From the NCBI GenBank assembly GCA_963971305.1, contig OZ020316.1:15828745-15892744 (forward strand): a stretch of 64,000 nt of DNA. The letters are read 5' to 3'. Under the pieces are notes generated by a model. It saw only the letters and a list, made by a program, of their open reading frames with translations. It was not told where the DNA came from and made no database searches. This DNA is from Arcuatula senhousia. Lineage: Eukaryota > Mollusca > Bivalvia > Mytilida > Mytilidae. Made by a program: the position numbers and the translations under genes. This document shows, piece after piece, positions 55,645 through 64,000 of the stretch. Within the stretch, counting starts at the first letter, position 1, and every line of letters begins with the position of its first letter.

Positions 55645-57440
55645 AAAAATGCTACATCCACAAAAATGACAGGTGCTTTTTGGAAAGGTATTTGCTAACA
55701 GTGGCATATGCACAAATTTAACTTCGCTGGTTTAGATATGTAATGGTTGGATGGTCTATGTAGAGTTTTATATCATTGCGATGGTAGAGCCCGGTAGAAC
55801 CCGACAGTAGACCATCGTTTGGGGAGATCAAATGTAATTTTTTCGTCCCTTTAATGTGGTCATTACAATTATATAGTCAACAATTGAGCATGTTTTATGT
55901 GAATACCTTTCGAGATTTCCTTTGTTGGGTGATCGAGTGATTGATGTGGTATAAAGTGATGATTCAAACCGAGCAACAAGATCCTTAGTACATCGATGAT
56001 AATCACATTCTTATGACGGTCGTTCAAACGGGTACCATCGTTTTGGGTAATACATTTTCAATTTTGAAAACTGCAGTATACATCTGCCGTTATTTTTAAA
56101 GTATGGATGTCGATTACATGAATAAAAACAGATTTAGTTTGATTTTCTTTTTGATAATTTCATCGCACTTTAACAGAAACATTCAGTGCATTAAGATTAT
56201 GTGCATATATTCAAACAAATAACTGATCCGATACATCCGATGTGCATTCTAAATTATTCGGACATAGTTTCTTGACAGATATTTAGTTTCCTGGTCGTTT
56301 TTACGTTGAAGTTAAGAATCAATGTGTAAATTCCTTTGAAAATTGTACATGTATTTAAGTTTTTAAAACCCCGAGGTACTTAAAATAACCCATGCATTTC
56401 TACATTTATATGATACATGTATAATTTATTGTAATTTTCAAGTACCCCAGATTAAAATCAGCATAACTCGTAAACGAAAATAATAAAAAATCAAGTGTCT
56501 TATCCTGTTTTGTCACACAAGACGACAGTAAATACATTTTATTTAATTTGTAAAGATATGGTTAAAAAACATGTGGAGATTTGGCCTTAGTTGGACTATA
56601 CGTAGGTATTGTCCGACGTAAAAATCTTTGAGGAAAAATAGGTAGAAGTACATTTATATTTGTATATATCCTTTTAAATGTTTTAAAATGTATCAAAATG
56701 CTGAAAAATAAGATTGATTTTGAATTAGTAATGAGCACGCATTTTTTATATCACATGCACGTCGTCACTGAAACAATAAGTTCAAAGTCGGTAATTCCTT
56801 ACACAACTGATTGCTGCAGACGTGGTTTAGTCACAAATACATGTGAGACCCCCCCCCCCCCCCCCAAAAAAAAAAAAAGATAATGTAAAAACGGCTCAAT
56901 TCTTGTTAATGACACAAAATATCAAACTGCTATCCTAACAATGAAAATGAGGTACAACTATTCATTTTGTTTTCTTTACCGAAATGTCACTGGTTAGAAA
57001 TTGTTATTAAGATTTTAAAATAAATGAGTTTAAAGATTGTCCTTTATAAGATAAATGATTACAATGTATATCATATGCCAATCTGTATTATAAGATTCAG
57101 ATATACAAATGAAATACTTCGGTGTAGTATATTATCTTTCATTGTAGTCCACCATTCATATTATTATTACTCATTTTACAATTTAAATATAAAACTGTTA
57201 CCAGGGAACACGGATGGGTAATAGTTGAAGTGACGAGTTGAAGTGTGTCGTATGAACTTCCTCAAGTGAGAAGTGAGAAAAGAAAGAAAAAAGATTCATT
57301 TGTAAAACACCTGTCTTTTGAAAAACCTTAAGTTATTTTAAAAGCTTATTCGATTCAGCGTGGAGCTCTTTCTTTTGCTGTTATGTAATTAGATGTGAAG
57401 AAACATTACATGATTGAAAAGTGAATGCTTATTTTTGTTC
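55645..57440. other. AT-rich stretch with a C/A homopolymer pair
   Basis: No gene. A run of 17 C residues followed by 13 A residues lies at about 56849-56878. Confidence 0.4.
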
Positions 57441-57462
57441 CTGACTTTTGGCATTTTCAACT

Positions 57463-57552
57463 AGTGCTTTGTTCTGTGGAATCTTAGCAATGGTCATCGG
57501 ATGTACCTTTTTCCCAGACCTTCCACACTGTCCGAATAAAACAGAGGAAGAG
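57463..57552 (+). CDS. Candidate coding exon
   Basis: A pyrimidine-rich stretch (tatttttgttcctgactttt...caactag) could serve as an acceptor. The open frame then reads ALFCGILAMVIGCTFFPDLP followed by HCPNKTEEE and meets a strong donor GAG|GTGAGT in phase 0. The hydrophobic start could be a signal or membrane segment; alternatively the exon begins at ATG 57490. Its MVIGCTFFPDLPHCPNK part parallels the exon at 43641. No further exons were found; exon status is inferred. Confidence 0.35.
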
Positions 57553-57559
57553 GTGAGTG

Positions 57560-59270
57560 ATATCTTTAGATATATGAATTATTTTAATCATTTAAAAGCT
57601 AAGCTAGTATACATCTTATATAAGCTCTGCCTGACTTATACAGAACTTTTGTACCCAGGTTTTTCAGACAACTAACTACATACGCATCATACATGACACA
57701 AAATATCCTTTGTGCTGGATTCGGCTCCGTTTCTTGTATGTTATCTGATACAAGTACTACTGTTCCTAAATTTTGGTGTTCATTCTTCCAATAATTTTGA
57801 TTTAAATGCTGCTCCTATAGATTATCCGTTAGTGGCATATTCATGTACTCCCGCATAAGAACTTAGTATTTTGCATTGGGTTATGTATATGAAGGTTGCA
57901 TTAAAGGGACAATATATATGAACTAATGTGGTCATTCTGCCACGGTTAAGATATTAGTTTCAAATATATAGTCTAAACATAATTTAACTTTGATGTTTGG
58001 CTTTAAAATTCATTTCATTCTTAGTATCACACTTTCCTTGTTTAAAAATCTCCTTGCCGTCATTGAATTGACTTTCAATATTAAAAAAATGCATATATGT
58101 AACATTATACTAATAGTTCGTTCGTTATATAAGCTTTCCATTGGCATTTTTTTTCCATACATAATAGAAGCATCTTTCACACGGTGAGACATAGGACATA
58201 GACCCGCGTTAAGACGTTTTGAATTTAGACTAGATTTTTGCTTCTTTAGTTTTATAAAGTTAGCCTCTTAATGAAAACACCTTATTTAGGAGTAAACTAC
58301 ATAGATATATCATTGGGATTACAATCACAAACCATGGATTGGATTACAAACATTGTGTAATCACTTTCTCAATTTCCGAGTTTCCAAATTAATGAAGTCC
58401 TACAAATGCCATTTTTCATTTTATGAAACCTGCTCAACCGAAATGAGATTTTGTCAGATAATTTTTCTCTTGCAAATGTTGTGGAAGGGATAATTCCTAT
58501 TTTGATATTAATTTGATAAAAATCTAGATTATTTTGTCATAGGGCTTGACCGACCAGTCATCACTCTGGTAAACCGTGAAATATTATCCATAAAATATAT
58601 TGAATTGCTATAGAAATTGTCTTTAAAGTTACAAAAAAATGACTTTTGCACAATCGAGTTTAGATGTTATCTTTTAATCATCATAAAAAAATCAAACAAA
58701 TGATTTTTTTTTGGTTATTGCAATCGCATTTGTTTTTTAAACTTTTATGAGTAAAAAAATAAAAGAGCAATGCATTGAAATGATATAAATTTTCATTTTA
58801 TGAGTCTTGAATTTCTATTGCAGAGATCTTTAAGATACAAAGCGTGCTCTTGATAGTCACTAGCGTTGCTTTATATAGACTTATGCTGAAATATTTAAAT
58901 GAAGATGCATACAAAATGGTATAATATTTCATTTTATTGACCATTAGGACACGACTGTTTGTCGATTCAATGTCTCTATAGTTAGTTATAATTAAAATGT
59001 TATCATCATCAGCAGAATTGGAACAAAAGCATTCCCAACAACAAAGACTGATATATAAAGTTTCGGGTATTTTTTACCATAAAACTATCAATTTCAATCT
59101 AAGAACATACAAAAAATAGAAAACTATTGCTTTTCTATTACTTTGTTGGAATTTTGATTTCTGACTGAGGACAGTAGAGATATTTGTTCAACCATTGTAT
59201 ATTTTTCTCCTATTATTACAGCGATCATTTACTGAAATTATTTTATTAAAGTTTTGACGGTTACATTATT
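57560..59270. other. AT-rich stretch, nothing recognised
   Basis: Intronic if the candidate exon is real; otherwise unassigned. Confidence 0.35.
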
Positions 59271-59279
59271 TCAGATAGC

Positions 59280-59460
59280 AGGCAAAAAAGCAGTTGCCCG
59301 GGGTGTTCCGGTGGTATGGACCCCCGTTTCCTCTAAAAAATTAGAATTTTTTCGTGAGGATTTTTGACAAAATTGGCCTTGAACCCCTTCATTTTTTTCC
59401 ACAGTGGACTGTATGTAGAACCTCCCCCTTTCAAAAATTTCTGGATCCGCCCCTGAAAGA
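59280..59460 (-). repeat. Dispersed repeat ending 'ggggcggatccagaaattt'
   Basis: On the minus strand it translates as SGADPEIFERGRF..., a well-known spurious protein produced by an invertebrate repeat. The DNA wording 'caggggcggatccagaaatt' marks the repeat end. Confidence 0.6.
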
Positions 59461-59464
59461 AACA

Positions 59465-60090
59465 TAAAAAATACAGATATTTGTTCTTTTATTACAGTGA
59501 TCAATTTACATGATCAAGCCTTACAAATGATAAAAATTTAAAACAATTTTCGTATTGTAATAAGGGCCAATTTGTTTCTTTGCATTTCATTTATCAAACC
59601 ATTATATTCAGTAAATCGCATTATTTATCAAAATTATATACAATCAAAAACATGTTACGATGGGAAATTAATATGCATTGAAATGGCGATTGGTGATAAT
59701 TGGAAAAAATATTGAGCAATGTAAAACAGCTGTTTCATATATCGATAAAAAAATAATGTTCTTTTCAAATATTTATTTTTCATCAATAGTAAATAAATAA
59801 TTATGATAGATTGAATAATCGCTTCAGTTTTAGTTTATGTAGTATAAGGTATAATTATATAATCACCGGCCAATTTTTCATGATTTTATATGTCTGAATA
59901 AAAACAAACTCGGGGCCAGTTCAACGAAGCTGTCTTAGGACTAAGACATGTCTCCTGTCTTCTGTCGTGTATGGAGTTATTAATAGGATCGTCCTAATTT
60001 TTGGACGGGGCCTAACTTTTAATTCTGTATCTAAATGACTTAAAACAAAGGGTGAATGTTAAGCAAATTCTAGAAAATACTCATTTGTAT
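59465..60090. other. AT-rich stretch, nothing recognised
   Basis: No supported feature. Confidence 0.4.
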
Positions 60091-60094
60091 GAGT

Positions 60095-60315
60095 AACCAT
60101 TCCAGTTGCAGTCAAAACTTAGTCTAGTTTCCCCGATAGGCTTTGAGTCATCGTCCCAAGTCAGGTTTTTGAATCCACGTTCCACTCCCACAAAATTTTA
60201 TGAGTGGGAGCGTTGTGTTAGCTGGACGTGGACTCAAAAATCTGATGTGCGATAATGGTTTTGAGTCCGTATCCCACCTTTCACATCATCATTTCATATT
60301 ATCATCGCTTTCATA
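60095..60315 (+). repeat. SINE-like scrap holding an inverted repeat
   Basis: 'accattccagttgcagtcaaaact' and 'catcatcatttcatattatcatcgctttcat' are family words. Between them 'caggtttttgaatccacgt' (60164) and 'acgtggactcaaaaatctg' (60224) plus 'actcccac/gtgggag' form an imperfect hairpin. Confidence 0.5.
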
Positions 60316-60812
60316 TATCATGTATAACTGGACATGACAGTATAGCAATTATTACAAACTAGCTGATCATTTTGAACCCTTGGTCATCTCTGCTTCCTTA
60401 TCCGTGATGAATATACTAAAGATAAACTTATTTCGAAGAATTGTTAAGATCATGTAAATAGTGGTCCCCATTGTTTTACCATTGTTAAATAACTACAGAG
60501 AAGTAATCAATAATTAATCATTTACCACCGATTACTATGTCACTGTATTGATCAGTGTTGACAGATGGGAATACACTCAACACTTAATTTGACACGTCTT
60601 TTTTTGATTTCCTGACAATTATTTACTCAATCTAAATTAAGTTGTTACCGATATACACTGGTGAATGATACAGATTTGTTTAGACAAAATGGCATGCTTT
60701 TTTAAAGTGTAACTAGAATATGGCACAGATTTGACTATTAAATAAAAAAAAGATACATTTTTGAGGCATTAGTAGAATACGGCCATAAATAATTTAAATA
60801 GATTAGTGTGTT

Positions 60813-60935
60813 ATGTCCAACAGGAACTGTCGCCCTTCCGAAGCACACAAATTGTCCCTCGTCGGGACTGGCCTTTGGTTTTTCATATTTTTTGTTTGTT
60901 CGTTACTATTTTGGTTATGCGGTGGGTCTTTTAAT
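60813..60935 (+). repeat. Retroelement 3' UTR scrap
   Basis: 'cgcccttccgaagcacacaa', 'ggactggcctttggtttttcat', 'tttgtttgttc' resemble the 3' UTR at about 41955. A 134-codon frame runs through it, which I do not trust. Confidence 0.35.
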
Positions 60936-60939
60936 TTTA

Positions 60940-61790
60940 GAAATATAATTGCTATTAAAAGAGTTCTTACTTTAAGCCAAAATATTGGAATTAAACCAGA
61001 TAAAAACTTCAACTACCATCGCTCTTTTGAAGAAAAGAAAGCCGTTCTTTGTTCCTTGCTTTATGAGAGAACAATGATGAAAAGAAAGCAAGCTAATCTG
61101 GCCGAGTGTTCAATGTTTCAAAATATCTTGTTGAAACTGTTTTATCGAAATTCTTACATTAGTGTCAAGAGTAAAGGAATTATTTTCAACAAACACAGCT
61201 TTGTTCAAGTCCTATGATATTAAGATAGTGAAGTCATTTCTCATAATTTTGATTTATAAAGTCACTTTTTTTCCTCAAATTTCGTTTTTATATGACCCAT
61301 AAATAGTAAAAAAAAATATTTCACAGACCATATCAAAGCCTCAAACACACCAACCGAGACCAAAAGTTCTTTGTTGCCCCTAAAATGATATGAAACTTCA
61401 TATAAACTATGCAAAATTGGTAAAATTAATGTGTTTTGATTTGAATATTATGGTTTCCATCGAAATAATAATTTTAGATAATGATCTAAGTACTTTTTTT
61501 AATATTAAAGCGAGGGTGTAAAACACACCTAACAAATTTATAACACATCATATTTATGACTTAACCTTTCAAATAAAACCAGTAGCTAACTTGATGGGGA
61601 TACCGTATTTTTCCTGATAATTTAACTATATATACTGCACTTGTACGTTTTAGATAATTTACTTTTTGCAACATGTAATACCTATAGAAAATAGTTGTAT
61701 ATTTAAAATCCGTTAAATTAAAATGATAATTTTAGGCTTAAAAAGCATTATAAACGTCAAGAATATAAATGGGTTGTTCGAAAATGTTTG
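60940..61790. other. AT-rich stretch, nothing recognised
   Basis: No supported feature. Confidence 0.4.
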
Positions 61791-61794
61791 TAGG

Positions 61795-62070
61795 GTTACA
61801 TAGTTATAACAGTATAAGGGAGACGAACAAGAGAGGGGGATACAATGAGTGAAGTTGTGATGATGATGTGGGAAAAGAGCACAAGGCCAATGGGGTAACG
61901 AATTTGGACTGCCATAGAAAAGAGAGGAACGGAAAATGTCGGGCAATTAAGCCTAGTGTAGGGAATGGGAGGGATCAACTTATAAATATAAAACCCGTAA
62001 CAGTGGCACCCCCACTCAAACACACCGGGGATTCCAAAATGGTTTTCTGTAAAAAAATTCTCCCTTAGAT
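61795..62070 (-). repeat. Diverged SINE-like fragment
   Basis: 'gatacaatgagtgaagttgtgatgatgatg', 'gcacaaggccaatggggta', 'ggactgccatagaaaag', 'aattaagcct' in family order. Confidence 0.6.
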
Positions 62071-62074
62071 TTTC

Positions 62075-64000
62075 TGTAAATGGCCTGGTGACCTCTCTGG
62101 ACAGAATGACCTAGCCAGAATATTAGGCGTTTTGGGTAATTTTTTAGCCACGGGACCCACAGGGGGCACATACATCTACTTTTAAACTTCGAACTATACA
62201 CATAATAAAGCACTGTTTCTAGAAACGATGCAGTGTTAATATGACGAACTTTATGACAAATAAAATGTAAAAAAGTAGGGTTCTTTTGATTGAAACCTCC
62301 TCTGTGAAATTCGATGATCTTCGTCACAAGGAATGATAGTTCCACGATTGATCTTTTTCTTTAGTTGTATTGTTTTCCTTACAAATCATAACATGCTATG
62401 CTTTTAATGGAAGAAACTCAATATTGTTTTTGTAATTATAATCACGGAGTACCTGTGGCTTTGTATTTCCATCACCCGGCAGGTACCAGTTGTATCCATA
62501 GTTTCGAAGAAATTAATTCTGAAATTGACATTTCATGCCGGCTGGTTCCCTGCTCGATTTAGTTTGATTTTATCATGTTCATTTTGATATTAAACCGGAT
62601 ACGTAACAAAGATGATATCTCGAATGGTTCCCTTTGGGAATTATTGACAATTAGCAAAATTATTTTTTCAGGGTTTTAGTAAAATAGCTTTATAGATTAT
62701 CTGGTAATGAATTACAAACTTTCAGACCTGATATAAATAATGATAATTCATGAATTTTGAAAATATCAGTTTTGTTTAATTTGTGAGTGACTGTATATGC
62801 TTTCTTCACAACTTCAAAATTCTCTTTCTTCAAATTACTTAAAATCCTTCATAATGTTATGAGTGAAATTCTACATATAGTCTATACCACAAGGTTTTAA
62901 CGGCGTGCCAGTTTGTAAACAGGGATTATTTTTTTCAAGCGGCTTATGGGGTACATGTACATGATATTACTTGAACTTCTCATGTGTACACTTTGTTTTT
63001 AACCACTATATAATTTTATGTAAATTCTAAAACCTAAGGTTAAACTCCATTCATCATAGTTTTGCCCTTAGCTATATATATTTGGATTTCGTTTGGCTTA
63101 ATACATTTTGAACATCTTTTGAGTTGTGGATTTCCTTTGTTTGGGTTCTAGTGCTGCTGATGAGGACTAATTTTCCGAAATGGCCATACAGCTCATAAAA
63201 ATTAATTGCAGTTGGAGTTAACATATGTGTTGTGGTCCCATGTTCATTTACTCCATATCCTTTCTTAAATTATTCACTTGGTACTTTTTATTGCTTTCTA
63301 TATTCATATTCTGGTTTCACTTGGGTTTACCTTTGCTCTGTGCTTTTTTCTCTTGAATGACTTGAACGTTTGCATGCCCCCAGAACACTGTACTGTAATT
63401 TATTTAAAAATGAAATCGATTGAAGTATTCATTACAATTGATGCTGATATAAAACTGCTGTCGCAGTTCTCGGTATGAGTAGGACCACAAGATCTCTCAC
63501 AGTAAAGCTTGACTAAAATGCCTTGTGCCCACCCCTCCTTTATACCCCACCTGACCTGGTCATGTAAGCTATTGTCATCATATGCATGTCTTTGTCTGTA
63601 AACTTTTCTTTAAAACGGAGGCTTGAAAAGTATAAGAGATCCGAAGTAACAATCCGTCATCAGCATCAATAGCTAATTACAAAACACTTCATAAAGTCGT
63701 AGTTGCACGAGGACTCCTTATAAGAATTTTTTTTTTAACCGTTAATATTTAGCATTTTTGTTTTCTTGAAAACGGTTAGTGCTAATTTCGATCTACAAAA
63801 TTGATATAAGGATCAAAATTGCTAGAACAGTCCTTTAAGAGTTAACACCATTTAATTATTTTTTTTTCAATTATCGATGTCACAGTGTACCATTAAAAAG
63901 CTTTGTAACTTTGTATACATGATTTTGAGAGTGTTTTCTGTCCTAACCATTTTTCTTGAATGTTACCGACTTGGTATATTTAGCTCACTATAATCGAGGC
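62075..64000. other. AT-rich stretch to window end
   Basis: Nothing recognised; short frames only. Confidence 0.4.

Noticed and set aside
56849..56878. Functional homopolymer signal (C17 A13)
   Set aside because: Probably slippage-prone simple sequence; nothing around it suggests a role.
59271..59504. SGADPEIFERG-type protein
   Set aside because: Well-known spurious translation of a dispersed invertebrate repeat.
60813..61217. 134-residue protein with one membrane segment
   Set aside because: Its first third matches retroelement 3' UTR wording, and the rest is AT-rich with no recognisable features; not reported as a gene.

Overview
This is AT-rich animal nuclear DNA with almost no conserved host coding sequence and very dense repeats. 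A mollusc, most likely a bivalve, is the best guess. The reasons are the dispersed repeat families (a SINE-like family with CTCA-type tails, pogo/mariner-like MITEs, hairpin-ended repeats, a retroelement 3' end of a type common in bivalves), the TTAGGG-type repeats and the lack of any bacterial gene organisation. The species assignment is inference.

Layout. 1-963: unassigned AT-rich DNA. 964-5170 and 10182-15765: two direct copies of one segment, about 95% alike by eye where they align, differing by large indels; copy 1 carries a 923-bp MITE that copy 2 lacks. Between them, 5273-10184 on the minus strand, lies a 5'-truncated tyrosine-recombinase retrotransposon of Ngaro type: gag, TGA-CTA stop, RT-RNase H, partial tyrosine recombinase, SGNH hydrolase, then split direct repeats. 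15798-16775: one SINE-like copy nested in another with an 8-bp target duplication.

16851-23576 is the most striking object. It is a 6.7-kb near-perfect palindrome with AGTAGTAGT...ACTACTACT ends and a 6-bp direct repeat (ATCCGA) on each side, as expected for a Polinton/Maverick-type element. Each arm holds, from the outside in, an array of ETS, YY1 and CRE-like motifs, two overlapping small zinc-binding ORFs, low-complexity and CAG repeats, and degenerate telomere-like repeats. The arms meet at a spacer of about 109 bp. No polymerase, integrase or capsid gene is present, so it looks like a self-complementary, non-autonomous derivative built from one end of such an element.

25060-25945 is a 24-bp minisatellite. 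26463-27787 is a second foldback element made almost entirely of ATAAGATATCTTAT palindromes, flanked by a 6-bp duplication and inserted in a SINE fragment. 28426-28812 is a TA-flanked MITE. 30.9-32.2 kb is a SINE-like copy interrupted by a hairpin-ended tandem element. 34.7-36.0 kb is another hairpin-ended element. From 37 kb onward there are many SINE fragments in both orientations, two retroelement 3'-end remnants (41.7 and 45.1 kb) and long AT-rich stretches with no recognisable content.

The only hints of a host gene are a TCTCGCGAGA promoter motif at 43157 followed by a short ATG-to-splice-donor exon at 43641, and a similar short exon at 57490. No tRNA, rRNA or CRISPR was found.
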